Notes: generated by a model not told the origin, from the letters alone. 64,000 bases of DNA from Aeromicrobium sp. Root236 (GCF_001428805.1 NZ_LMIS01000001.1:496001-560000), one strand, 5' to 3'; shown: positions 27,460 to 35,498, counted from the first letter of the stretch. Numbers and translations are program-made.

Positions 27460-28332
27460 TCAGTCGAGGAACTCCAGCTCCACCGCAGCCGCCTGCTCCG
27501 GGTCTGCCGTGATGTCGATCGTGGCGATCCGGCCGTCGGCGAAGGTCGGCCGGAGCACCGAGATGACCCGTCCGTCCTCGACCCCGGCCATGCCCACGAC
27601 ACCGTCGATGAGCACCGGGAGGCTCTGACGTCCCGGCGTGCGGAAGGAGATCGCACCGCTGGCGACGTTGCGCGCACCGCGCACGAGCACCGGCGGTCCG
27701 TGTCCCGTGTCGGCGCGCAGGATGACGTCTGGGTCCAGGACCGTGACCAGTGCCTCGAAGTCTCCACCTCGAGCTGCCGTGAGGAACGCGTCGACGATCT
27801 CGCGCTGCTGAGGCAGCGGCGTGCCGGTCAGCGGATCGGATCCCTGCACGCGGCGACGGCCGCGGCTGGCCAGTTGCCGAGCGGCGTCGGGAGTGCGTCC
27901 GATCATGGCTGCGATGTCGTCGAACGGCACCGCGAACATGTCGTGCAGGACGAACGCGAGCCGTTCGGCGGGGGTGAGCTTCTCCAGCACCACGAGCATC
28001 GCCAGGCCCACCGAGTCGACGAGCTCTGCCTCGTACTCCGGGTCGATGCGGGTGTCGGGTGAGCCGGCCGGGTCGTTCGGGCGTACGTCGAGCGGCTGCT
28101 CACTGCGGGTCTTGCGCGACCGCAGCATGTCGAGGCAGACCCGTCCGACGACGGTCGTCAGCCAGCCGCCGAGGTTGTCGATCTCGTCGGCGTCCACGCG
28201 GCTCAGGCGGATCCAGGACTCCTGGACCGCGTCCTCGGCATCCGTCAGGGACCCCAGCATGCGATAGGCCACGGCACGCAGGTGATCCCGGTTCTGCTCG
28301 AAGCGCTCCGCCAGGAACTCGGTGTCTGACAT
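27460..28332 (-). CDS. ECF41-group RNA polymerase sigma factor (SigJ-like)
   Basis: 290-aa ECF sigma factor. Sigma region 2 covers about residues 10-75 (YRMLGSLTDAEDAVQESWIRLSR) and region 4 about 115-165 (PAERLAFVLHDMFAVPFDDIAAMIGR). A fused SnoaL-like C-terminal domain (about 180-290) is the hallmark of ECF41, which has no separate anti-sigma factor. The family NPDKL-type C-terminal motif seems changed to DPEQA. The divergent neighbour is an AhpD-like gene, the classic ECF41 COE partner, and both flank matching promoter motifs. Confidence 0.93.
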   Translation of the reverse strand: MSDTEFLAERFEQNRDHLRAVAYRMLGSLTDAEDAVQESWIRLSRVDADEIDNLGGWLTTVVGRVCLDMLRSRKTRSEQPLDVRPNDPAGSPDTRIDPEYEAELVDSVGLAMLVVLEKLTPAERLAFVLHDMFAVPFDDIAAMIGRTPDAARQLASRGRRRVQGSDPLTGTPLPQQREIVDAFLTAARGGDFEALVTVLDPDVILRADTGHGPPVLVRGARNVASGAISFRTPGRQSLPVLIDGVVGMAGVEDGRVISVLRPTFADGRIATIDITADPEQAAAVELEFLD

Positions 28333-28333
28333 C

Positions 28334-28360
28334 GGTCACATTCCCCTCTCGTGGTGCGTC
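28334..28360 (+). promoter_or_regulatory. ECF41-type promoter for the AhpD-like gene
   Basis: GGTCACA (28334-28340), exactly 16 nt, CGTC (28357-28360). This matches the published ECF41 target motif TGTCACA-N16-CGTC with one mismatch in the -35. Predicted start is about 28367, 49 nt before the ATG at 28416. Confidence 0.8.
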
Positions 28361-28368
28361 ATAGCCCT

Positions 28369-28395
28369 GACGGATCACACGCCAAGGATGTGACA
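28369..28395 (-). promoter_or_regulatory. ECF41-type promoter for the sigma gene (autoregulatory)
   Basis: Minus strand: TGTCACA (28395-28389), exactly 16 nt, CGTC (28372-28369). A perfect match to the ECF41 motif, facing the plus-strand promoter at 28334-28360. Predicted start is about 28362, 30 nt before the sigma ATG at 28332. Confidence 0.8.
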
Positions 28396-28415
28396 CGAAC
28401 CGAAGGAGCACCATC

Positions 28416-28871
28416 ATGCAGGCACGTATGGACAACCCCGCGATCGCGATCCCCGGCGCGATGGAGGCGCTTCACGGGCTCACCAAGGCCGTGCTCGCGA
28501 CCGGCATCTCACCGACCACGCTCGAGTACGTCAACCTGCGCGCGAGCCAGATCAACGGATGCAGCGTCTGCCTCCAGATGCACGCCCGTGACCTGCGCAA
28601 GGCGGGGGAGAGCGACGAGAAGATCGACACCGTTGCGGGCTGGCGCGACGCACCGTACTTCGACGACGCCGAGCGGGCCGCCCTCGGGCTGGCCGAGGCC
28701 GTCACGCGCCTCAGCGACCAGGCGGACGCGGTGCCGGACGACGTGTACGACGAGGCGGCGGCGCACTTCGACGAGCAGCAGCTCGGCGCCCTGATCCTGT
28801 CGATCGCGGCGATCAACGTGTGGAACCGGGTCAACGTCTCGACGCGTCAGGTCGCCGGCGCCTGGGGCTGA
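28416..28871 (+). CDS. Carboxymuconolactone decarboxylase / AhpD-like protein
   Basis: 151-aa AhpD-fold protein. The redox motif C49-S-V-C52 with His56 (INGCSVCLQMHARDLRKAGES) is the alkylhydroperoxidase-type active site. The A-A-L-G-L-A-E-A-V-T-R-L and I-L-S-I-A-A-I-N-V-W-N-R motifs complete the family pattern. It is the C member of the COE (carboxymuconolactone decarboxylase / oxidoreductase / epimerase) genes that ECF41 sigma factors control. It diverges from such a sigma gene with a motif match upstream. AAGGAG ribosome site. Confidence 0.92.
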   Translation: MQARMDNPAIAIPGAMEALHGLTKAVLATGISPTTLEYVNLRASQINGCSVCLQMHARDLRKAGESDEKIDTVAGWRDAPYFDDAERAALGLAEAVTRLSDQADAVPDDVYDEAAAHFDEQQLGALILSIAAINVWNRVNVSTRQVAGAWG

Positions 28872-28884
28872 GGTCGGGCGGGGC

Positions 28885-30420
28885 CTAAATGTCCCGGAAG
28901 GTCTCGATCTGGGCGCCCAGGGCGTTGAGGCGCTCCGCGAGGTCCTCGTAGCCGCGGTTGATGACGTAGACGCTGCGCAGCACCGAGGTGCCCTTGGCGG
29001 CGAGCATCGCCAGCAGGATCACCACGGCGGGCCGCAGCGCCGGAGGGCAGACCAGCTCGGTGCCGCTCCAGTGCGTCGGCCCTTCGATCAGCACGCGGTG
29101 CGGGTCGAGCAGCTTGACCGAGGCACCGAGCTTGTTGAGCTCGGTGAGGTAGATCGCGCGGTTCTCGTAGACCCAGTCGTGCAGCATCGTCTGACCCTCG
29201 GCCGTTGCCGCGATGACCGCGAAGAACGGCAGGTTGTCGATGTTGAGGCCGGGGAACGGCATCGGGTGGATCTTGTCGATCGGTGCGTGCAACGCCGACG
29301 GGTGCGTCGTGATGTCGACGAGGCGGGTCTCACCGTTCTCGGCGGGATACTCCTCACCGCGGTCGTACTGGAAGCCCATCTCCTCGAGCAGTGCGAGCTC
29401 GATCTCCATGAACTCGATCGGCACGCGCCGCACCGTGATGCTCGACTTGGTGACGATGGCCGCTGCGATGAGGCTCATGGCCTCGATCGGGTCCTCGCTG
29501 GGGGCGTACTCGACGTCGCAGTTGATGACCGGCTTGCCGGTGACCCGCAGGGTCGTCGTGCCGATGCCCTCGATGCCGACACCGAGCTTGACCAGGAAGA
29601 AGCACAGGTCCTGGACCATGTAGTTGGGGCTCGCGTTGCGGATCACGGTCACGCCGTCGTAGCGCGCCGCGGCCAGCAGGGCGTTCTCGGTGACGGTGTC
29701 GCCACGCTCGGTGAGCACGAGGGGACGCTCCGGGCCCACGCCCTTGGCGGCGGTCGCGTGATAGCTGCCCTCGGTCGCGACGACCTTGAGCCCGAACGGT
29801 CGCAGGGCCGTCATGTGCGGCTCGACCGTGCGGGTGCCGAGGTCGCAGCCACCGGCGTACGGCAGCTCGAAGTCGTCGTAACGATGCATCAGCGGGCCGA
29901 GGAACATGATGATGCTGCGCGTACGCCTGGCCGCCTCGGCATCCATCGCGGCGAGGTTGAGGTTCTCGGGCACGATGAGCTCGAGGTCGTTCTGCTCGTT
30001 GAGCCAGGTGGCCTTGACGCCGATCGAGGTCAGCACCTCGAGCAGGCGATTGACCTCCTCGATGCGCGCGACCTTGCGCAGCACCGTGGTGCCGGCATTG
30101 AGCAGCGACGCACACAGCAGCGCGACGCCGGCGTTCTTGCTGGACTTGACGTCGATCGAGCCCGACAGCGTGGTGCCGCCGGCGACGCGAAGGTGGCTGG
30201 GCCCCGACGTGCCGACCGTCACGAGCTCGGAGTCGAGCGCGCTGCCGATGCGGGCCAGCATGTCGAGCGTCAAGTTCTGCTGCCCCTTCTCGATACGGTT
30301 CACGGCACTCTGGCTCGTCTTGAGCTCGGTCGCAAGTTCAGCCTGCGTCAGGCCGCTGTGCTGCCGTGCGTCACGGATGAGTGCCCCGATGCGGGAGAGA
30401 TAGTCGTCGCGAACGGTCAT
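28885..30420 (-). CDS. MurA-like enolpyruvyl transferase with N-terminal XRE HTH domain
   Basis: 511-aa fusion. Residues about 5-62 are an XRE helix-turn-helix (SGLTQAELATELKTSQSAVNRIEKG). About 75-505 is a UDP-GlcNAc 1-carboxyvinyltransferase fold. MurA residues visible are K95-N96 in SSKNAGVALL and the fosfomycin-sensitive-type catalytic Cys192 in AGGCDLGTRTVEPH. An EPT-like enzyme carrying its own DNA-binding domain could be a regulatory paralogue of the housekeeping MurA. I chose ATG 30420 over ATG 30432 because the latter lies inside a palindromic operator. It is convergent with the AhpD-like gene. Confidence 0.88.
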   Translation of the reverse strand: MTVRDDYLSRIGALIRDARQHSGLTQAELATELKTSQSAVNRIEKGQQNLTLDMLARIGSALDSELVTVGTSGPSHLRVAGGTTLSGSIDVKSSKNAGVALLCASLLNAGTTVLRKVARIEEVNRLLEVLTSIGVKATWLNEQNDLELIVPENLNLAAMDAEAARRTRSIIMFLGPLMHRYDDFELPYAGGCDLGTRTVEPHMTALRPFGLKVVATEGSYHATAAKGVGPERPLVLTERGDTVTENALLAAARYDGVTVIRNASPNYMVQDLCFFLVKLGVGIEGIGTTTLRVTGKPVINCDVEYAPSEDPIEAMSLIAAAIVTKSSITVRRVPIEFMEIELALLEEMGFQYDRGEEYPAENGETRLVDITTHPSALHAPIDKIHPMPFPGLNIDNLPFFAVIAATAEGQTMLHDWVYENRAIYLTELNKLGASVKLLDPHRVLIEGPTHWSGTELVCPPALRPAVVILLAMLAAKGTSVLRSVYVINRGYEDLAERLNALGAQIETFRDI

Positions 30421-30430
30421 GTCTTTCACC

Positions 30431-30450
30431 ATATCTCAGTTATGAGATAT
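30431..30450. promoter_or_regulatory. Palindromic operator upstream of the XRE-MurA gene
   Basis: Perfect 8-bp arms ATATCTCA (30431-30438) and TGAGATAT (30443-30450), 4-nt centre. AT-rich against a GC-rich background, and 11 nt before the chosen ATG. A natural site for autoregulation by the gene's own HTH domain. Confidence 0.65.
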
Positions 30451-30487
30451 TTCAATTCTTGCCAGAATCGGCGAGCCGAGGGCGTCG

Positions 30488-31132
30488 TCACGCCGTGGTC
30501 GCATCGCTCTGACCCAGCCTGCGGGCGTCCTCGACGCCGCCGAAGTTCGCCACGTGGCCCCAGTAGATCCCGTACGCGAGCTCGGAGATCGTGAGGTCGT
30601 GGATCGGGAAGAGGGTCGTGGGGGAGACCCGCTGGACGAAGTCGACGGTCTCGCTGACCTTGGCCCACGGCGCGCTCAACGGCACCGCCAGCACGTCCAC
30701 GCCCTCCGGCGCGTACGCATAGGTGTCGCCGGGATGGAAGAGGGTGGGCTCGCCGGGGGCGCTGACGGTCACGCCGACGTTCGCGACGCGGGGGAGCTCA
30801 GGGACGATCACGGCGTGCTGGGCGCCGACACCGCGGACCGTCACACCCTTGACCTCGGTCTGCACACCGTCGCCGTTCTGGCGCCAGTCGCCGAAGTCCA
30901 GCACCGCGGCGGTCTCCGGGTCGCAGAGCAGCAGCGCATCGGGGTTGCGCTCGATCAGACCCGGGACGCGGTTCTGGTCGATGTGGTCGAGATGCTGGTG
31001 AGTCACGACGATCGCGTCGAGCCCCTCGAGCTCGAAGGGCGTGTCAGGGCTGAACGCGCCCGGATCGATCAGGATGCGGGCGTCCGCGGACTCGACGAGC
31101 ACGGTCGCGTGGCCAAAGCGAGTGATCTGCAT
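30488..31132 (-). CDS. Metallo-beta-lactamase-fold hydrolase (UlaG-like)
   Basis: 214-aa MBL-fold hydrolase. It opens MQITRFGHATVLVES as in UlaG-like lactonases. The zinc motif is HQHLDHID near residue 54. Further ligands are the His of GAQHAVI, the Asp of FHPGDTYAY and the His of FPIHDLTIS. The start at 31132 follows the homology; an in-frame ATG 15 nt upstream is possible. The substrate is unknown. It lies upstream of the XRE-MurA gene on the same strand, with 67 nt between them that include the palindrome. Confidence 0.88.
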   Translation of the reverse strand: MQITRFGHATVLVESADARILIDPGAFSPDTPFELEGLDAIVVTHQHLDHIDQNRVPGLIERNPDALLLCDPETAAVLDFGDWRQNGDGVQTEVKGVTVRGVGAQHAVIVPELPRVANVGVTVSAPGEPTLFHPGDTYAYAPEGVDVLAVPLSAPWAKVSETVDFVQRVSPTTLFPIHDLTISELAYGIYWGHVANFGGVEDARRLGQSDATTA

Positions 31133-31182
31133 GCCGCCATCCTGCACCTGAGCCCAAAGCGGTGCTCAGGGCCGGTGAAGGC

Positions 31183-31431
31183 TCAGCCGAGATACTTCTC
31201 GACGACGTCCGGCGAACGCTCCGCAGCGTCGTCGGGCGACTCGCCGTACTGGCGCTTGGCGTTGCGCTGGCGGAGCAGGTCCCACGCCTGGTCGAGCTCG
31301 ACCTCGAGCTTCTGCAGCCGGGCGTGCTCCTCGGCCGGCGTCACCTCATGCTTGCTGAGCTGCTCACGCAGCGCCTTCTCCTCGGCGACGAGTGCCGAGA
31401 TGTGCTCGTGGATGCCCTGGTCTGTGGTCAT
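31183..31431 (-). CDS. DUF2630 family small protein
   Basis: 82-aa highly charged, mostly helical protein. It matches the actinobacterial DUF2630 pattern: an opening I-H-E-H-I-S-A-L-V-A-E-E-K-A-L-R, a coiled-coil-like L-x-x-L-E-V-E-L-D-Q-A-W-D-L-L-R-Q-R, and an end near the S-P-D-V-V-E-K-Y-L motif. Function unknown. It stands alone between the MBL hydrolase and the divergent YdeI-like gene. Confidence 0.88.
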   Translation of the reverse strand: MTTDQGIHEHISALVAEEKALREQLSKHEVTPAEEHARLQKLEVELDQAWDLLRQRNAKRQYGESPDDAAERSPDVVEKYLG

Positions 31432-31482
31432 GGCGCGAGTCTACGACTGACGCGGGCGGCGCGGGAGTGACAGGATCTGCCC

Positions 31483-31935
31483 ATGGAGTTCCACAGCACG
31501 GTCGAGCTCGGCGGCAAGACCGCAACAGGCATCGAGGTGCCCGCTGACGTGGTCGAGACACTCGGCGGCGGCAAGCGGCCGCCGGTCACGGTGACGATCG
31601 CCGGCCACACGTACCGCACCACCATCGCGCCGATGGGCGGCCGGTTCATGATCCCGCTCAGCGCCGAGAACCGGTCGGCCGCCGGAGTGGGCGCCGGCGA
31701 CGAGGTCGATGTCGAGATCGCCCTCGACACCGCGCCACGGGAGATGAAGGCCCCCGACGACCTCGCCGAGGCGCTGCGCGCGTCGCCCGAGGCAGAAGCG
31801 TTCTTCGAGTCGCTCTCGTTCAGCCACAAGCGCAGCTACGTCGACTGGATCGTCGCCGCCAAGAAGGACGAGACCCGGCAACGCCGCGTCACGCAGGCGG
31901 TCGAGCTGCTGCTCACGAAGCGCAAGCAGCGCTGA
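31483..31935 (+). CDS. DUF1905 / YdeI (OmpD-associated) family protein
   Basis: 150-aa protein. A DUF1905-like beta domain spans about residues 1-80 (TATGIEVPADVVETLGGGKRPPVTVTI). It is joined to a YdeI/OmpD-associated helical domain at about 90-145, with the typical F-E-S-L-S-F-S-H-K-R-S-Y-V-D-W-I motif and a basic R-Q-R-R stretch. Members are widespread and their function is unsettled; some are annotated as bacteriocin-protection proteins. Monocistronic, convergent with the LysE gene. Confidence 0.87.
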   Translation: MEFHSTVELGGKTATGIEVPADVVETLGGGKRPPVTVTIAGHTYRTTIAPMGGRFMIPLSAENRSAAGVGAGDEVDVEIALDTAPREMKAPDDLAEALRASPEAEAFFESLSFSHKRSYVDWIVAAKKDETRQRRVTQAVELLLTKRKQR

Positions 31936-31948
31936 CGCACGTACGACC

Positions 31949-32560
31949 TCAGCGCTCGGCGAAGGCCAGCTTGGCACCCAGGGCGATGAACGCGCCCGCG
32001 AACGTACGCCGCATCCAGGTCAGGACCGACGGCCGCGAGATCACCCGATCACGGATCACCGCGGCGAAGACGCCGTACGCGACGAAGACGACGAACGTGA
32101 TGAGCATGAAGACCCCGCTCAGCTCGAGCATCCGCAGGAGATAGTGCGGCTCGCCTGAGCTCACGAACTGCGGCAGGAACGCGACGAAGAAGATCGACAG
32201 CTTCGGGTTGAGGATGTTGACCAGCACGCCCGACGTGATGACCTGCCGAGCCGTCTTGGGCTCGTGCTCCGCCTCGACGCTCAGCGCGCCCTTGTCGCGC
32301 ACGGTGTTCCAAGCCATGTAGAGCAGGTAGGCGACGCCCGCGTACTTCAGGGTCTGGAACGCCACGGCGCTGGTGTGCAGGAGCGCCGCCAGTCCGGTGA
32401 TCGCGGCGACGATGTGCGGCAGGGTCCCGAGCGTGCAGCCGAACGCCGCGACCAGGCTCGCCCGTGCGCCGCGGGTGAGGCCGGCCGCCATCGTGTAGAG
32501 CACGCCGGTGCCGGGGGAGGCCACGACGATGAGCGACGTGACGAGGAAGGCGACGGTCAT
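31949..32560 (-). CDS. LysE-family amino-acid exporter
   Basis: 203-aa membrane protein with about six hydrophobic segments. It opens AFLVTSLIVVASPGTGVLYTM, where the S-P-G-T/P signature of the LysE/RhtB family is visible. It has the conserved G-V-L-V-N-I-L-N-P-K motif near 112. The family exports amino acids or related metabolites; the substrate is unknown. It is one of two LysE-type exporters in the window (the other is at 40478). Confidence 0.9.
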   Translation of the reverse strand: MTVAFLVTSLIVVASPGTGVLYTMAAGLTRGARASLVAAFGCTLGTLPHIVAAITGLAALLHTSAVAFQTLKYAGVAYLLYMAWNTVRDKGALSVEAEHEPKTARQVITSGVLVNILNPKLSIFFVAFLPQFVSSGEPHYLLRMLELSGVFMLITFVVFVAYGVFAAVIRDRVISRPSVLTWMRRTFAGAFIALGAKLAFAER

Positions 32561-32579
32561 GGCGCAGAGCGTAACCGCA

Positions 32580-32996
32580 TCACGCGCGCGCCACAGGATC
32601 CCGCCGCGGGATCACCAGCAGCACCGCGAGGACGAACGAGCCGACGAGCGCAATGACGTTGAGGACCTGGTCGGTGCGGTCGAGGTCGCCGAGGTGCGGC
32701 AGGTGGTACGACAGGTGCAACGTGCCGAACGTCAGCCAGGTCCAGCCGGCGATCGCCACCACGCCAGGTTTGAGGCTGATGGCCGCGAGAAGGCTGAGGA
32801 CCAGCAGCGCCGTGTACGTCGTGCCGACATCGCGGATCAGGTGCTCGTTGTATGGCCCGTCGACCGCGATCCAGACCCTCCCCAGACCCGGGAACGAGTC
32901 GTAGAAGGAGCGTGGGGCGATCGAGGCCCACGGGCCGGTGTAGGCACCGGTCGCGGCGAGCACCAGGAGCAGCGTGCGCTGGAGGGTCGGAGCCAT
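32580..32996 (-). CDS. Small four-helix membrane protein, candidate ECF41 target
   Basis: 138-aa membrane protein with four hydrophobic segments, roughly residues 7-25, 60-78, 82-100 and 112-132. It has short charged loops (DRTDQ, RRDPVARA). I do not recognise a named family; topology is similar to small DoxX-like or DUF membrane proteins. The start at 32996 is supported because a perfect ECF41-type promoter predicts a transcript start about 2 nt before it. An alternative ATG at 33032 would lie upstream of that promoter. It lies between LysE and the desaturase. Confidence 0.72.
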   Translation of the reverse strand: MAPTLQRTLLLVLAATGAYTGPWASIAPRSFYDSFPGLGRVWIAVDGPYNEHLIRDVGTTYTALLVLSLLAAISLKPGVVAIAGWTWLTFGTLHLSYHLPHLGDLDRTDQVLNVIALVGSFVLAVLLVIPRRDPVARA

Positions 32997-33004
32997 GCCC
33001 CTCA

Positions 33005-33031
33005 GACGACACCGTCGACGCCGATGTGACA
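33005..33031 (-). promoter_or_regulatory. ECF41-type promoter upstream of the small membrane-protein gene
   Basis: Minus strand: TGTCACA (33031-33025), exactly 16 nt, CGTC (33008-33005). Predicted start about 32998; the gene's ATG is at 32996, so the transcript would be essentially leaderless. Same motif and spacing as the two sites at 28.3 kb and the site at 55.8 kb. Confidence 0.72.
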
Positions 33032-33053
33032 AGTACGTGCGAGGTCATCGCAA

Positions 33054-34121
33054 TCAGCCACGCAGCTGAGCGGCCAGCGGACAGTCGAACGGGTCGCGGG
33101 CACGCAGGCCGACGTTGTTGAGATAGCCGACCACGATCGCGTACGACTCGAACAGCCCGACCTCCATGTAGTCGATCCCTTCGCGCTCGCAGTACGCGCG
33201 CACGGTCGGCCGGGCCCTCTTGAGGTTGCAGCGCGGCATGCTCGGGAACAGGTGGTGCTCGATCTGGTAGTTGAGGCCACCCATCGCGACATCGGTCAGC
33301 GGGTTGCCGCGTACGTTGCGTGACACCATGACCTGCCTGCGCAGGAAGTCGAGCTTCATCTCCGGAGGGACGATCGGCATCCCCTTGTGGGCGGGCGCGA
33401 ACGACGCGCCGAGGCACACGCCGAACACCGCCATCTGCACCGCGAAGAACGCCAGAGCCTTGCCCAGCGGGAGGAACGCGAGCAGCACGGCGACGTACGC
33501 CGCCAGGCGGGTCACGACGATCGCGAGCTCCGTGCGGCGCCACGGCTGTTTCGAGGTCTTGTCCCGGGCGGCCTGGACGCTTGCCGCGTGGAGGTTGAGC
33601 CCCTCGAGGGTCAGCAGCGGGAAGAACAGCCAGCCCTGGTGGCGGGCGAACCACCCCGCGAAGCCCGTCCGCTCGGCGACGATGGCAGGGGTGAACGCGA
33701 CGACGCCGGCGGCGATGTCCGGATCGATGCCTTCCTGGTTGGGCGCCTTGTGGTGCAGGTTGTGCTTGGTGCGCCACCACGCGAAGCTCAGGCCGGCGAA
33801 CGCTCCGGCGAAGATCCTCGCCGACCACGCGTTCCACCGTGGCGAGGCGAAGATCTGCCGGTGTGCCGCGTCGTGGCCGAGGAACCCGAACTGGGTCACC
33901 ACGATGCCGAGCAGCGCGGCGGGGACGAGCTGCCACCACGAGTTGCCGATGATGAAGAAGGCCACCCAGACACCCGCGAACGCGGCAACTGCGAGCCCGA
34001 TCTGGGTCCAGTAGTAGAGGTAGCGGCGCTCGAGCAGGCCCTGCTCGCGTACGTCGCGCATCAGGTCGCCGAACAGGCTGACGTAACGGTCGGGCGGGCG
34101 GACGTCCTGCTGCGTGGTCAT
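33054..34121 (-). CDS. Membrane fatty-acid desaturase
   Basis: 355-aa di-iron membrane desaturase. All three His boxes are visible: GHDAAH near residue 82, HNLHH near 120 and the C-terminal Q-I-E-H-H in LNYQIEHHLFP near 288. Several hydrophobic segments flank them. This pattern matches the acyl-lipid/acyl-CoA front-end-like desaturases of actinobacteria, which need an electron donor. The start at 34121 was preferred over an ATG 30 nt upstream; family proteins begin near M-T-T-Q-Q. Confidence 0.92.
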   Translation of the reverse strand: MTTQQDVRPPDRYVSLFGDLMRDVREQGLLERRYLYYWTQIGLAVAAFAGVWVAFFIIGNSWWQLVPAALLGIVVTQFGFLGHDAAHRQIFASPRWNAWSARIFAGAFAGLSFAWWRTKHNLHHKAPNQEGIDPDIAAGVVAFTPAIVAERTGFAGWFARHQGWLFFPLLTLEGLNLHAASVQAARDKTSKQPWRRTELAIVVTRLAAYVAVLLAFLPLGKALAFFAVQMAVFGVCLGASFAPAHKGMPIVPPEMKLDFLRRQVMVSRNVRGNPLTDVAMGGLNYQIEHHLFPSMPRCNLKRARPTVRAYCEREGIDYMEVGLFESYAIVVGYLNNVGLRARDPFDCPLAAQLRG

Positions 34122-34213
34122 GCCTTCGACGCTATGGAGGTTCAGCGGCACGCACGATGGCGCTGGGACCCCGTCCGCAGGGGGTTCAGACCCACCCTGG
34201 GCTCAGTCAGGCG

Positions 34214-34852
34214 TCAGGCGCGCAGCGGCTCGAGCTGGGGAGCCGCAGACGCGAGCCGACCCATCTGCCACAGGCGATGGACCACCAGCGCCGCGACGAC
34301 CGAGCCGCTCGTGCCGAGGAACAGGTCGCCGAGCGTGTCGGTGTAGGCGCCACGGCGCTCCGAGGACGTGCTGATGAACGCGTAGTACTCGGCGATCTCC
34401 CAGCCGATGGCCACTGTGGCCCCGAAGGCCAGCGCACGCTCGATGGTCGCCCCCAGGGTCGCCGTGCGGTGGAGCGTCAACAGGATCACGCCGGCCGTCA
34501 GCAGGCCGGTGTTCATGAAGTGGATCCAGTCGTCGAACCACACGATCGTGTCGTACATGTTCATCCGGTTGCCGAGGGTGTCGGTGAAGCAGGTGACGGT
34601 CACGAGGAGGTCAGCGACCCACGGGAACGACGCGCGATCACGCCAGAAGACGTACCAGAGCGCGGGCACCGAGAACGCGAGCAGGGGATAGGTGACGGCG
34701 CGCAGGCCGGCTGCCTTGCCGCGCATGTGGCCGAGGTCGGGGAACATCAGCGCGATCGCCAGCAGGACCAGCAGGCCGGCCTTGGCGGTGATGTCGAGGC
34801 TGCGCACCACGGGTGGCGCTTCGTGCCTCGTCGTCACCTGCTGGTCGGTCAT
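34214..34852 (-). CDS. DUF2238-like multi-pass membrane protein
   Basis: 212-aa membrane protein with about five to six hydrophobic segments. Acidic/His motifs sit at helix ends: WFDDWIHFMNTGL near residue 105, WEIAEYYAF near 150 and YTDTLGDLFLGTSGS near 170. These resemble the DUF2238/YjdF family, so a role in binding a metal or substrate within the membrane is possible. Function unknown. It follows the desaturase's upstream flank on the same strand, with 92 nt between. Confidence 0.75.
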   Translation of the reverse strand: MTDQQVTTRHEAPPVVRSLDITAKAGLLVLLAIALMFPDLGHMRGKAAGLRAVTYPLLAFSVPALWYVFWRDRASFPWVADLLVTVTCFTDTLGNRMNMYDTIVWFDDWIHFMNTGLLTAGVILLTLHRTATLGATIERALAFGATVAIGWEIAEYYAFISTSSERRGAYTDTLGDLFLGTSGSVVAALVVHRLWQMGRLASAAPQLEPLRA

Positions 34853-34963
34853 GGGTCAAGAATAGTGGTCGATTCCGGCGACTTTGACCGATTTCAGGCC
34901 GTCCGCGCAGAGATACATTGCAGTTTGGTGTCACATTCTCACCGTTCTGGACATATACAAGGT

Positions 34964-35152
34964 GTGAACGTCTCCGCAGCGACTCCGACCCGCCGGGCCC
35001 TCGAGCGCGGTCTTCGCTGGTGGCGGACCTGCGTCCACGTCGCTGTGACGTGCGTCGTGATCGCGGTGGTGGGCCAGAACGCCACCCACCCCAGTCCCGT
35101 ACGCCCCGCGGACGGGACGCTGAGCGTCCCGCACGTCCGGCCACTGCCCTGA
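34964..35152 (+). CDS. Possible 62-aa single-pass membrane protein
   Basis: This lies in a 385-nt stretch (34853-35237) that otherwise holds only a promoter for the next gene. GTG at 34964 opens a frame of 62 residues. A basic N-terminus (RRALERGLRWWRT) precedes one hydrophobic segment (CVHVAVTCVVIAVVG), followed by a Pro-rich end. No family is recognised and no clear ribosome site precedes the GTG. It could be a real microprotein or a chance frame in GC-rich DNA. Confidence 0.35.
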   Translation: MNVSAATPTRRALERGLRWWRTCVHVAVTCVVIAVVGQNATHPSPVRPADGTLSVPHVRPLP

Positions 35153-35179
35153 GCCACCTCGCGGGCGGCGAGGGGACCG

Positions 35180-35208
35180 TTGACACCCTGTCACCTGAAC
35201 CCGACAAT
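35180..35208 (+). promoter_or_regulatory. Housekeeping-type promoter
   Basis: TTGACA (35180-35185), 17-nt spacer, GACAAT (35203-35208). A near-consensus sigma-A/HrdB promoter. Predicted start about 35215, 23 nt before the ATG at 35238, which supports the small secreted-protein gene there. Confidence 0.7.
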
Positions 35209-35237
35209 GAAGCACCTTCGAGGACTGGGCGGATGAC

Positions 35238-35498
35238 ATGAAACGCGTGCTGATGGCTGTGGCAGGTGTCGGGCTCGTGGTCGCCGCGATCGGTGTCGCC
35301 CGGGCGCACACTGGGGAGACGTCGACGCCCGACGCGCAGCCTTCGTCGCACGGGCCGAGCGCGCGGGACGACATCAGCCGCCAGGTCGATGAGCAGGCCA
35401 AGCAGATGGAGAAGGCGCGCCAGGAGTTTCGGAAGAAGGTCGAGAAACAGGCCGCTCTGCTGAGGCAACGCCAGGAACAGCAGGACGCAGCCCGCTGA
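35238..35498 (+). CDS. Small exported coiled-coil protein
   Basis: 86-aa protein. The N-terminal hydrophobic signal (KRVLMAVAGVGLVVAAIGVARA) has a probable cleavage after A-R-A. A short Ser/Pro-rich stretch follows. Then a strongly charged helix runs to the end with regular Gln/Glu/Lys spacing (DEQAKQMEKARQEFRKKVEKQ), predicted as a coiled coil. No family recognised. A consensus housekeeping promoter lies 30 nt upstream, so expression is likely constitutive. Confidence 0.65.
   Translation: MKRVLMAVAGVGLVVAAIGVARAHTGETSTPDAQPSSHGPSARDDISRQVDEQAKQMEKARQEFRKKVEKQAALLRQRQEQQDAAR

Noticed and set aside
34929..34955. TGTCACA possible ECF41 site ahead of the 62-aa ORF
   Set aside because: At 16 nt downstream the bases are CATA, not CGTC, so the -10 half is missing.
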